From DOZZ01 sp963792655 (lineage in GTDB: Bacteria; Acidobacteriota; Terriglobia; Bryobacterales; Bryobacteraceae), in the NCBI GenBank assembly GCA_963792655.1, contig CAWBWU010000003.1, forward strand, positions 496,001 to 560,000: a DNA stretch of 64,000 bases, in the 5' to 3' direction. A program made the translations under genes and the position numbers. The notes beneath the pieces were generated by a model that searched no databases, was not told the origin of the DNA, and saw nothing but the letters and a program-made list of their open reading frames with translations. How positions within the stretch are numbered: position 1 is the stretch's first letter; each line of letters starts with the position of its first letter. Shown here piece by piece: positions 56,545 to 64,000 of this stretch.

Positions 56545-57462
56545 ATGGGTGTGAGGTGTAAAGATCCGGCAATCTACGAGGTGACTTCTCACTGGCGCGC
56601 GCTCGGCCTGGAGAATGCGGACCAGGTGCGTTGCGAGGTACTCTCCCGGCCTTCCGGGCAATGGGACGAAGCAGTCTCGTTGCACGTGAACACTTGCGCC
56701 TACTGTGCTGCGCTGGCCCGTTCGCTCGCGACTTTGCAGAGCGCAGCGGTACCCAGCGGCGATTCCGAGCGTGTGCGTTTTGCGGTGTGTCCTTCCGCAG
56801 AGAAGCTGGCTCTTTTTCATTGGAAAGAACTGCCCGTTGCAGAAGAGCAGCGCGCAATCGAAGAACATGTGAAGAAGTGCAGCGCCTGCCAGGCCGAAGA
56901 GCGCTGGCTGGGCCTCACCGAGGATACGACTGCGGCGAAAACGTTCTCGCGCCGCTGGTATTTTCCCGTTGCGGCTGCGTTGCTGTTCGCATCGATTCTC
57001 TTCACGCAGCACTTCAAGTCGAAGGTGCCGAAAGCGCCTTCGTATGCGGATCTCGCATCGGTACCGGCGCTCAATTCGGCTGATCTCCTCGCCGCCAGCG
57101 TGCCCGCTGACCGGCCGTTGCTCGAGAACATCATGGCCGACTACAACGCTGGCCGCTACCCGCGCGCGGAACAGCGCAGCCGCGAGTTGATCGCAACGGG
57201 CGACAATCCGTCAGCCGAGTTACTGATGGCGCTCTCGATGTATCACCGTGGTTATGAGACACAAGCTTACGCGGCGATGTTGGAAAGCGAGCACATCGCA
57301 CCCATGTCGGAGTACCGCTGCTGGACGCTGCTGCAGCTTGCTTTGTTGCATGGCGACCGCAAGATCATCGAACGCGAGTGCCAACACGTTTCCCATCACG
57401 CAGTGTACGGCCCGTTAGCCGCAAAGATCAGCCAACAAGTAGCAGCCCGCCAAAACAGCTAG
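56545..57462 (+). CDS. Putative anti-sigma factor with two zinc fingers and TPR-like tail
   Basis: 305 residues. Two HxxxCxxC motifs (VSLHVNTCAYCA about residues 46-56, and HVKKCSACQA about 108-117) match zinc anti-sigma domains. A transmembrane helix follows (YFPVAAALLFASILFTQHF, about 140-158). The periplasmic part is helical and repeat-like (LLENIMADYNAGRYPRAEQR, ALSMYHRGYETQAYAAMLES). It most likely binds the preceding ECF sigma factor and is released by an envelope signal. The start is immediately after the sigma stop. Confidence 0.8.
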   Translation: MGVRCKDPAIYEVTSHWRALGLENADQVRCEVLSRPSGQWDEAVSLHVNTCAYCAALARSLATLQSAAVPSGDSERVRFAVCPSAEKLALFHWKELPVAEEQRAIEEHVKKCSACQAEERWLGLTEDTTAAKTFSRRWYFPVAAALLFASILFTQHFKSKVPKAPSYADLASVPALNSADLLAASVPADRPLLENIMADYNAGRYPRAEQRSRELIATGDNPSAELLMALSMYHRGYETQAYAAMLESEHIAPMSEYRCWTLLQLALLHGDRKIIERECQHVSHHAVYGPLAAKISQQVAARQNS

Positions 57463-57466
57463 TGAA

Positions 57467-57491
57467 TGGGAACGCCGATCTCCAGATCGGC
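57467..57491 (+). repeat. REP-like hairpin repeat, copy 2
   Basis: TGGGAACGCCGATCTCCAGA then TCGGC. It differs from the copy at 3917-3941 by A to G and T to C at paired stem positions, so the GCCGATCT/AGATCGGC stem is kept. It lies between the anti-sigma gene and the dehydrogenase gene. Confidence 0.5.
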
Positions 57492-57586
57492 AGACCGCGT
57501 ACATCACTCATTCAGGACCTCAGTCTGCCGTGTCACGACAACCAAATCACGGCGGCTCTGCGCCGACCCCTTCGTATAATGACCAC

Positions 57587-58591
57587 GTGGCGTATCCGAT
57601 CACGTTGATCCCTGGAGATGGAATTGGGCCTGAAGTAGCCGAAGCGACTGTGCGTGTGCTGGAGGCGACTGGGGTTGTCTTTGAATGGGATCGCGTAGCC
57701 GCCGGATCCAAGGCTGAAATTGAAACCGGGAGCGTGCTGCCTGAAGCGGTATTCGAATCGCTGCAGCGCACGCGCGTCGGTTTGAAAGGTCCCATCGGAA
57801 CTCCCATCGCGAAGGGGCATGCCAGCGTGAACGTGGCGTTGCGCAAGAAGCTTGACCTCTTCGTAAACTTCCGCCCGGTGAAGATGCTGCCGGGGCTGAA
57901 AACGCGGTTCAGCGATCTGCCTGTAAACCTGGTGATCTTTCGCGAGAACACAGAGGATCTCTACACCGGCATTGAACATGAAGTCACGCGCGACGTTGTC
58001 GAAAGCCTGAAGATCATCACGCGTACCGCCTCGGTGCGCATTGCGCAGGCTGCGTTTGAGTATGCGCAGCGCGATGACCGGCGCAAGGTGGTTGCGGTGC
58101 ACAAAGCCAACATCATGAAGATGAGCGATGGCTTGTTTCTGCGCTGCTGCCGCGAAGTCGCAGCGAACTTTCCGGATATCGAGTACGGCGAACTCATCGT
58201 CGATAACGCTTGCATGCAATTGGTGATCCGGCCCGAGACGTTCGACGTGCTGGTGCTGCCGAATCTGTACGGCGACATCGTTTCAGATCTGTGCGCGGGT
58301 CTCGTCGGCGGCCTCGGCATTGTGCCGGGCGCCAACCTGGGCAAAGATCACGCGATCTTTGAAGCTGTGCACGGAACGGCCCCCGACATTGCGGGCCGCG
58401 GATTAGCCAACCCTACTGCGCTGTTGCAGTCAGCCGTGCTGATGCTTGCCCACCTGGGTGAGCGTGAAGCGAGTTACCGCATGCAGCGTGCGATCGAGGC
58501 AGTCTACTCCGAAGGCAAGCATCTGACGGGTGACGTGGGCGGCAGTGCGAACACCGCAGAGTTCACTGACGCTGTGATTGCGAAGCTCTAA
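57587..58591 (+). CDS. NAD-type isocitrate/isopropylmalate dehydrogenase
   Basis: 334 residues of the beta-decarboxylating dehydrogenase family. ITLIPGDGIGPEV is the start block, VNLVIFRENTEDLYTGIEHE carries the substrate residues, and NLYGDIVSDLCAGLVGGLGI is the metal-binding signature. RENTEDLY and the short length favour NAD-dependent isocitrate dehydrogenase over LeuB or the long NADP Icd. The GTG at 57587 begins the family N-terminus; TATAAT at 57575-57580 lies only 6 bases before it, implying a leaderless mRNA. A longer start at 57530 exists. Confidence 0.88.
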   Translation: MAYPITLIPGDGIGPEVAEATVRVLEATGVVFEWDRVAAGSKAEIETGSVLPEAVFESLQRTRVGLKGPIGTPIAKGHASVNVALRKKLDLFVNFRPVKMLPGLKTRFSDLPVNLVIFRENTEDLYTGIEHEVTRDVVESLKIITRTASVRIAQAAFEYAQRDDRRKVVAVHKANIMKMSDGLFLRCCREVAANFPDIEYGELIVDNACMQLVIRPETFDVLVLPNLYGDIVSDLCAGLVGGLGIVPGANLGKDHAIFEAVHGTAPDIAGRGLANPTALLQSAVLMLAHLGEREASYRMQRAIEAVYSEGKHLTGDVGGSANTAEFTDAVIAKL

Positions 58592-60798
58592 GCTTCGCCG
58601 TCCTTGGACGTCTCCGAATAATACTTGCCGTAATAGCCGTAGTAGTAATAGCTGTCGCTCATCTCTTTGCGAACTTCGTTGAGCACCAATCCCACAACAT
58701 TCGCGCGCAAACGCTGCAAGGTCGTGAGCACGCTCTGCACTGCTTTGCGGCTGGTCTGACCGGCCACGGAGACGATGATCACGCCGTCAACGTTGACGGC
58801 CATCTGCAGCGGCTCCGGGAAGCCCAGCAGCGGCGGAGCATCCAGAACAATCAGGTCGTATTCCATGGCCGCTTCTTCAAGCAACTGCGCAAGACGGCTG
58901 CCTACCTGATCCGCGGCGCGTCGTGACGGCGGACCAGCCGGCAACACGTCCAGACCTTCGACGCGCGGGGTCTTCACAACGCAACTCTTCCAGTCGGAGT
59001 TGCCCAGCACGACGCTCGAGAGGCCTGCGTTCATCGGGACATCGAAAAACTTATGCTGGCTCGGCCGCCGCAAGTCGCCGTCGATCAGCAGCGTGCGATT
59101 CTTCTGCTCTGCATGCGCCACGGCAAGGTGCGCCGCAACTGTGGACTTGCCTTCCGAAGGCGATGCGCTCGTTACCAGCAGCGATCGCAAGCGCCGGTCG
59201 AAATCGGCCAGAAGAATGGAGTTGCGCAACGTGCGAATCGCTTCGTCGTATCCGCTCGCATAGCGATCGCCCAACTCTCCAAGCGGCACCAACTCCGATG
59301 AGGTTTGCTCACCGGGTTTCGAGCGCGCGCTGATGCGTGAACGCCACGACTTCATCGACGGCAACGTGCCGATCACCTGCGTGCCCAACGTGCGCGCAAT
59401 CTGTTCCGGGTCTTTGAGCGAGTTATCCATCACATCGCTCATGATGGCGATGCCGACAGCCAGGATCGTGGAGAACAGAAATGCGATCAGCACGTTGATC
59501 TTCGTGCGCGGAAAGACCGGTTTCAGAGGCGGGCGCGCGTAGTCTGCGATGCGCACGTTGCTGGTCTGAAAATTGGCGTTGATGCTGGCTTCTTTGATTT
59601 TTCGAATCAGCTCTTCATACAGCTTCTTATCGGCTTCGGCTTCGCGCTTCACTTCCTGGTAACCGAACGACTTCGCGTTCAAAGAGTCCGACTCCGCCTT
59701 GGTGCGGCCCACTTCATCCTTCAGCATCCGCTCGCGCTGAGCAGCCGTGCGGTACTCGATCGCAACCTGTTCGCCGATGCTGTCTTTGGTGGTTTGCAGT
59801 TGGCGCTTCAACTCTTCCACCTGGCCCTGAGCGGCTTTATAGAGCGGGTGATTCACGCCATTGTGCAACTTCACTTCAGCGAAGTGCGATTGCGCTTCAT
59901 CGTAGGCATCGGTCAGCTTCTTGAGCGATTGACCCTGGCTCGAGATCAACGCCGCTTCCATCTGCCCCGACTTCATCGCGTTGTAAGCCGCTTCCTTCTT
60001 CACGCGATCTGCTTCAGCGTTGGTGTATTCAGTGTTGAGCTGCTGCAGGCGCGATGAAAGGATGCTGGTCTTCTCTTCGGGGTTCGCGATCGAGAGGTCC
60101 TTCTCGAACTTGGCCTGCGCCTCACTCGAGCGTTCCATCTTGGCTTTGAGCTCTTCGAGCTCCTTCGTCATGAACTGCGAAACGTTTTCCGATGATTTGA
60201 AACGAATCTCAAACGAGTGCTGCAGGTAAGAGTTGGCGACGGCGTTCGCAACATCGGCCGCCAGACGCGGGCTGCGCGACTGATACGTAATCTGCAACAG
60301 GTAGGTGTTCGGGGGACGCACAACACTCAACCGCTTCAACTGCACGGGGGCATCATCAGCCGCAGCAGAATTCGCCGCAGTCTCATCCGCAACGGCATCT
60401 TTGCCATCTATTTCGCGCAGGCGGTATTTCTGCACAACCGGCCGCACCACGGAGTCAGCTTGAATCAAACGGCTCTGCGTCGCGAGGAACTCATCGGCAT
60501 CATTCGCCGCAGCGCGATTATTGTCCTGACCGATCAACGTGGTGTTCATCTGCCGGTCTACGTCAACGGTCGCGGTCGCCGCGTATATCGGCGTGAGCCG
60601 CGTCGAGATGATCAGCGTCGCGATGGAACAGACCAGAACAAACAGCAGAATCTTCCACTTGTGCCGGCGCAACACCCAGACGTAATGGCTGAGGGGAACG
60701 GCAGGCTCTTGTTCAAACTCGGGCTGTCCAACAGGGTAGCCAACTGTGTAGTTGGCGGGGATGGCCGGCAGGTTCCGGTCCATTCTCATTTCACTCAT
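58588..60798 (-). CDS. Polysaccharide co-polymerase / tyrosine autokinase (Wzc-like)
   Basis: 736 residues. The N-terminal Wzz domain has two transmembrane helices (WKILLFVLVCSIATLIISTR and INVLIAFLFSTILAVGIAIM) around a long coiled coil (about 195-430). The C-terminal BY-kinase has Walker A' SASPSEGKSTVAAH, Walker A DGDLRRPSQ and LIVLDAPP, and a tyrosine tail (SYYYYGYYGKYYSE) for autophosphorylation. It controls chain length and export of exopolysaccharide. The stop overlaps that of the convergent dehydrogenase gene. Confidence 0.94.
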   Translation of the reverse strand: MSEMRMDRNLPAIPANYTVGYPVGQPEFEQEPAVPLSHYVWVLRRHKWKILLFVLVCSIATLIISTRLTPIYAATATVDVDRQMNTTLIGQDNNRAAANDADEFLATQSRLIQADSVVRPVVQKYRLREIDGKDAVADETAANSAAADDAPVQLKRLSVVRPPNTYLLQITYQSRSPRLAADVANAVANSYLQHSFEIRFKSSENVSQFMTKELEELKAKMERSSEAQAKFEKDLSIANPEEKTSILSSRLQQLNTEYTNAEADRVKKEAAYNAMKSGQMEAALISSQGQSLKKLTDAYDEAQSHFAEVKLHNGVNHPLYKAAQGQVEELKRQLQTTKDSIGEQVAIEYRTAAQRERMLKDEVGRTKAESDSLNAKSFGYQEVKREAEADKKLYEELIRKIKEASINANFQTSNVRIADYARPPLKPVFPRTKINVLIAFLFSTILAVGIAIMSDVMDNSLKDPEQIARTLGTQVIGTLPSMKSWRSRISARSKPGEQTSSELVPLGELGDRYASGYDEAIRTLRNSILLADFDRRLRSLLVTSASPSEGKSTVAAHLAVAHAEQKNRTLLIDGDLRRPSQHKFFDVPMNAGLSSVVLGNSDWKSCVVKTPRVEGLDVLPAGPPSRRAADQVGSRLAQLLEEAAMEYDLIVLDAPPLLGFPEPLQMAVNVDGVIIVSVAGQTSRKAVQSVLTTLQRLRANVVGLVLNEVRKEMSDSYYYYGYYGKYYSETSKDGEA

Positions 60799-60820
60799 GC
60801 GTGTCCTTTGGCTGCTCGCG

Positions 60821-61798
60821 TTAGTGGTAGATCAACAGGCCGGTGGCTGTCGCGGATCCGAAGCCAAGCAGCCGCTCAACCATGGTCGCTGTCATGCGTC
60901 TGCCGGAGTTGTCAGGAACGTAAAGAATGTCGCGCGGCTGCAACGGAACGTCCGGCAGTTTGCGATCCAGGATCTTCCGCAGCTCAATGGCGATCTCGTG
61001 TTTTTCTTTGGTGCGCTCATCGGGCCGGTAAATGTAGGCCAGCTTGTTCGAGTACGGAAGTTCACCCTCCGCCAGCGCCAGTGCCTTCATGACGGTCATG
61101 TCGGAGGCATCTTCCACGGGGAAGGCGCCGGGCTTCTTCACATTTCCGCTCACGAAAACCTTGCCGACTTCAGGAACGCGAATCTCTTCGCCGCCACTCA
61201 GATGTAGATTCAATTCAGGATCTGCATTGTCGATCAGACCGCGAACCGGGATGCGTTGGACCAGCAGGGCCTTGCGATCGCCATCAGGGCTCGGATGGCT
61301 GACCAGAATTTCACCGGCAGCGTCGGGCGCAAGACCTTCCGCGCGCGTGAGTGCGTCGAGCAGCGTTACCTCACCGATCGCTTGAAACGTGATCGGCTTC
61401 TTCACGGCGCCCATCACGCTGATGGGGCGGCTGTGATATTCGACCATGCTCACGGTGACGAACGGGTCGACCAGCAATTCTTCTTTCTTCAGTTCCGCAG
61501 CCAGCGCGACTTCGAGATCCGCAGGCATCAGCCCGGCGGCTTTGATGGTTCCCTTCATCATCGGCATGCGCAGCATCCCGTCGCTGCCCACACGCGCGGT
61601 GCGGGTGAATTCAGGCGCGTTATAAACCGAGATCGCAACCAGGTCGTCTGGTCCGATCTTCTGCGCGGGTAAATTTGCGACCGTGGAATCGAGGCCTTGC
61701 TGCACACGCGGCGGTAGGTTCTGCGTCTGCCCAAAGGCCGATGCGGCAATCAATACAAGAAAAGTGAGGAAGCTTAGATGGACCAGATACTTATGCAT
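60821..61798 (-). CDS. Polysaccharide export outer-membrane protein (Wza-like)
   Basis: 325 residues with a signal peptide (MHKYLVHLSFLTFLVLIAAS). The Poly_export domain starts IGPDDLVAISVYNAPEFTRT. Two SLBB domains follow (ISVMGAVKKPITFQ and VFVSGNVKKPGAFPV). No lipobox cysteine is seen, so unlike E. coli Wza it is probably not lipidated. It would form the outer channel matched to the adjacent Wzc-like kinase, 22 bases downstream. Confidence 0.92.
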   Translation of the reverse strand: MHKYLVHLSFLTFLVLIAASAFGQTQNLPPRVQQGLDSTVANLPAQKIGPDDLVAISVYNAPEFTRTARVGSDGMLRMPMMKGTIKAAGLMPADLEVALAAELKKEELLVDPFVTVSMVEYHSRPISVMGAVKKPITFQAIGEVTLLDALTRAEGLAPDAAGEILVSHPSPDGDRKALLVQRIPVRGLIDNADPELNLHLSGGEEIRVPEVGKVFVSGNVKKPGAFPVEDASDMTVMKALALAEGELPYSNKLAYIYRPDERTKEKHEIAIELRKILDRKLPDVPLQPRDILYVPDNSGRRMTATMVERLLGFGSATATGLLIYH

Positions 61799-61979
61799 TG
61801 GAACCTCGGAGAAACCCAGGTGTGCTGCGATGCCTGATCTAAAATTTTCTCACACGTTCCGATGTATTTACCGACAAATGCTTCGCGTTCACGCACTTGT
61901 ATTGCGTTTGCAAAGTAATAAACGCGACTTAGGTCCGGTGACGTACGCGACTTGTATTCACAATCGCCGCTAGGATCAA

Positions 61980-63182
61980 CTAACTGCGACTTAGTGATCG
62001 CCGTCTCTTGACGTGCACTGTGCATCCCGTGGCCAGCGCGCCGATCAGAGCAAAGTGCAGTGCAATTACTGCGGGATCGCGCAACGGGTAATCGAAAAGG
62101 CTGTGCACGAAGATAGCGCTTGGCCCGAGCGCCCAGGGGCAGCGCACGCCGCGCCAGAATGTCCAGCCGGCAAGCGCCGCAACAAAAAGCGCAAACGGGA
62201 TGCCGCCCTCGGCTGCCCACTGTGCCCAGTCGTCGTGCGCTTCGTTCGCGAACAGAGCGCTGTCGAAATGCGCGAAGCGCGGATAGACCATCGGCCACGT
62301 GCCCAGGCCGTAGCCTTGCACCGGACGCGTCGCGATCATCTCGCCTGTCGACACCAGGAGTTGCTTGCGTACGGAAGTCGACCCCGTTTCATGAAAGTGC
62401 TCCCATATCGATTCCCACCCGAAGATACTCACCGCGATGATCAACAACACCGGAATCTGGATGCTCAAGAGACCCGCGCGACGAACGGAGATCCAGCCGC
62501 GTGCCGCGCCAATGATCAGAATGCTGATCAGTTCGAGCGACAACATCAAAACACCGCCGCGCGACGCGCTCACCACAACGGCGCCGAACAGTGCGGCTGC
62601 AACGACGCTCCACAGCCAGACGCGGCGAGGATCGAGTTGAATGCGGACCACCGCGATCGGAAAGATGAGTTCGATAAATGCGGCGAAATGGTTCTTGTAG
62701 ATGAACGGACCGATCGGCTCGTGCCCCGGAATGAACCAGAACGTGAGGTCGCGTGCCGTGTAGAACTGCAGAACAGCCAGAACGGCCAGCACAACCCCGA
62801 ACACCAAAACAATCGTCAAAAACAGTTCTCTTGCGCGATCGTGCCTCAAGACATTCGCGCCGAACCAGAGATAAGCCGCACTCGATGCCCACACCAGCGT
62901 GGATTGCGCGGTCGTGTAGCGGCTGACGGTTATGCCGAACGCAAGTTGCGCCGCGCCCCATGTGACCAGCAGCACCACGAGCCAGAAGATACGGGGCATC
63001 ACAGCCGGAGTACGCGTAACCAGCAACTGCACGCAAAACGCAGCCATCAAAACGAGTCCGCTGATTTGGGGCAGCGCAACGGACCAATACTCGTGGGACC
63101 AGTCGATACAGGCGGCAAAGGCAAGGGCGAACGCCAGCGCCACCGCCCAGGCAGTCGAGTTTCGGACAGGCGCGTCGGTCAG
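61980..63182 (-). CDS. Wzy/O-antigen-ligase-like polymerase
   Basis: About 400 residues with 10-12 transmembrane helices. The O-antigen ligase/polymerase block is VVSASRGGVLMLSLELISIL followed by the periplasmic loop RPVQGYGLGTWPMVYPRF and HFDSALFANEAHDDWAQWAA, with the histidines and arginines typical of Wzy_C. It would join repeat units of the exopolysaccharide. A CTG at 63182, 8 bases after GGAG and overlapping the upstream stop (CTGA), is my preferred start; the ATG at 63305 would force a 127-base overlap. The 181-base gap before wza holds no gene. Confidence 0.85.
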   Translation of the reverse strand: MTDAPVRNSTAWAVALAFALAFAACIDWSHEYWSVALPQISGLVLMAAFCVQLLVTRTPAVMPRIFWLVVLLVTWGAAQLAFGITVSRYTTAQSTLVWASSAAYLWFGANVLRHDRARELFLTIVLVFGVVLAVLAVLQFYTARDLTFWFIPGHEPIGPFIYKNHFAAFIELIFPIAVVRIQLDPRRVWLWSVVAAALFGAVVVSASRGGVLMLSLELISILIIGAARGWISVRRAGLLSIQIPVLLIIAVSIFGWESIWEHFHETGSTSVRKQLLVSTGEMIATRPVQGYGLGTWPMVYPRFAHFDSALFANEAHDDWAQWAAEGGIPFALFVAALAGWTFWRGVRCPWALGPSAIFVHSLFDYPLRDPAVIALHFALIGALATGCTVHVKRRRSLSRS

Positions 63183-64000
63183 GAGATCTTCTCCAGCTTC
63201 ATGTTCGATACGCGGATCGTTCCCCGAATATGGCGCGTACCGAGCTTGCGTTGATAGCGCAGCGCGAGCTTGACCAGCTTCTGCGCGGGAACCGAGAACT
63301 CGCAAGAGGCAGTGGTGCGATCGTTACTCGAAAGCGATCCGCAGGTGGATGTCGCGTTCGAAGTGTTCGCCACGTCCGACACAGCCCACGTTAAGCCGGT
63401 ATCCGGGGGTACGTCTGCCGTCAGGTAATCGCAACTGAAGCGATACTTCGCGCCGGGAACGACGGGCAGCAGTTGGGTCAACAACTCTGCATTCTCGGCT
63501 TCGTCGCCGTCGAACTCCGTGCGGATTTCATGACCGTCCGCAAAGTACTGCGTCTGTGCTCCTTGCGCGGCGATGATGTGCCAGTCGAAGCCGCGGTTTG
63601 ACGGCTCTTTCGCAAGCGATCCGTTGGTCAGTGAAACTCCCGCGTTCGGATCAAGCCGCGCATCGGGGCGCCAAGTGTTCCAGACCTCCACCGCGCCGTC
63701 GCTATTGTTGGCCGAGAGCAATCGATCACACAGCAGCGCAGCGGTAAACGTGTCTTTCATGCGATCTTCACGCGCCACAGTGCGCCACGCCTCTAATGCC
63801 GCAGCAGGCTGGTCTTGATGAATCAGGTAACGTGCATACGCGAGGGTTACCCACGGCTTATGCGGAATCGCCAGCTTGAGAATCGTGGCCGGATCGGGCG
63901 TCACGCGCCAGCAGAGATCGAAAACCGGCTCCGGTTCATAACCCCCAGGTTCCGTCAGCGCCAGCGCACGCTGCGCGGACGCCCAGAACTTTTCGTCTCT
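63179..64000 (-). CDS. TPR-like exopolysaccharide-locus protein, 5' end missing
   Basis: At least 273 residues, open to the window edge, so the start lies outside. The visible part begins DEKFWASAQRALALTEPGGY and has two or three TPR-like helices (WVTLAYARYLIHQDQPAAAL, FTAALLCDRLLSANNSDGAV). A C-terminal beta-sandwich follows (YRFSCDYLTADVPPDTGLTW, VKLALRYQRKLGTRHIRGTI), perhaps carbohydrate-binding. It is coupled to the Wzy-like gene. The function is unknown beyond the polysaccharide context. Confidence 0.7.
   Translation of the reverse strand, partial: RDEKFWASAQRALALTEPGGYEPEPVFDLCWRVTPDPATILKLAIPHKPWVTLAYARYLIHQDQPAAALEAWRTVAREDRMKDTFTAALLCDRLLSANNSDGAVEVWNTWRPDARLDPNAGVSLTNGSLAKEPSNRGFDWHIIAAQGAQTQYFADGHEIRTEFDGDEAENAELLTQLLPVVPGAKYRFSCDYLTADVPPDTGLTWAVSDVANTSNATSTCGSLSSNDRTTASCEFSVPAQKLVKLALRYQRKLGTRHIRGTIRVSNMKLEKIS

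Noticed and set aside
62013..63254. A 413-codon open frame on the plus strand
   Set aside because: It lies opposite the Wzy-like gene, whose membrane helices and family motifs are clear. The plus-strand product is rich in Arg, Gln and His with no motif, as expected from an antisense shadow in GC-rich DNA.

Overview
The window reads as a chromosomal segment of an Acidobacteriota bacterium, most like the Bryobacter/Solibacter group. The signs are a VWFA-related protein of the acidobacterial type, a BlaI regulator followed by an M56-peptidase/TonB fusion, a glycine-rich acidobacterial TonB, DUF6526 and FecR-type secreted proteins, GC-rich coding sequence, and tight operons with 4-base ATGA/GTGA overlaps. 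This placement is inference from gene content; no rRNA is present.

Layout. 1-3853: end of a peptidoglycan-binding-like gene, a GAF/PAS hybrid histidine kinase with two receivers and an Hpt domain, and a convergent receiver-ATPase regulator. 3966-6392: a small decayed island at the 3' end of a tRNA-Gly gene, bounded by a duplicated 3' half of that tRNA, holding a DUF3010-like gene and a wrecked Ser/Thr kinase. 6452-10875: homoserine dehydrogenase, then pyrR-pyrB-pyrC. 10908-17327: two outer-membrane barrel proteins, a TlpA thioredoxin, a FecR protein, a small Cys-rich secreted protein and a copper P-type ATPase. 18441-22462: zinc-ribbon membrane protein, argC-argB-NAGS with an ArgR-like inverted repeat at the start, and a molybdopterin-binding protein. 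23550-29824: blaI/M56-TonB with an operator-like site over a leaderless promoter, hemX/ccsA-hemA, and a large TPR lipoprotein.

30272-38641 is the most unusual block. A Cyc2-like fused cytochrome-porin is followed by a cupredoxin, an unknown secreted protein, a cyclic-nucleotide-type sensor, a diheme cytochrome c and an NtrC-type regulator, with a convergent receiver and PAS kinase. Together they look like a regulated electron conduit across the outer membrane. 38768-47830: VWFA protein, a 1119-residue secreted unknown, a ligase-associated exonuclease with an ATP-dependent DNA ligase, a glycine-zipper protein and a WG-repeat protein. 47904-57462: PAS kinase-receiver, TonB, a cyclase/glucose dehydrogenase/GH63 operon, and an ECF sigma/anti-sigma pair. 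57587-64000: isocitrate-type dehydrogenase and convergent exopolysaccharide genes (wzc, wza, wzy-like, TPR-like).

Eleven otherwise normal genes carry twelve single reading-frame breaks, and eleven of the twelve are +1 (one extra base). Restoring the frame gives family-typical lengths each time, so insertion-biased sequence error is the likeliest cause. These genes are listed as CDS across their full span with the break stated.
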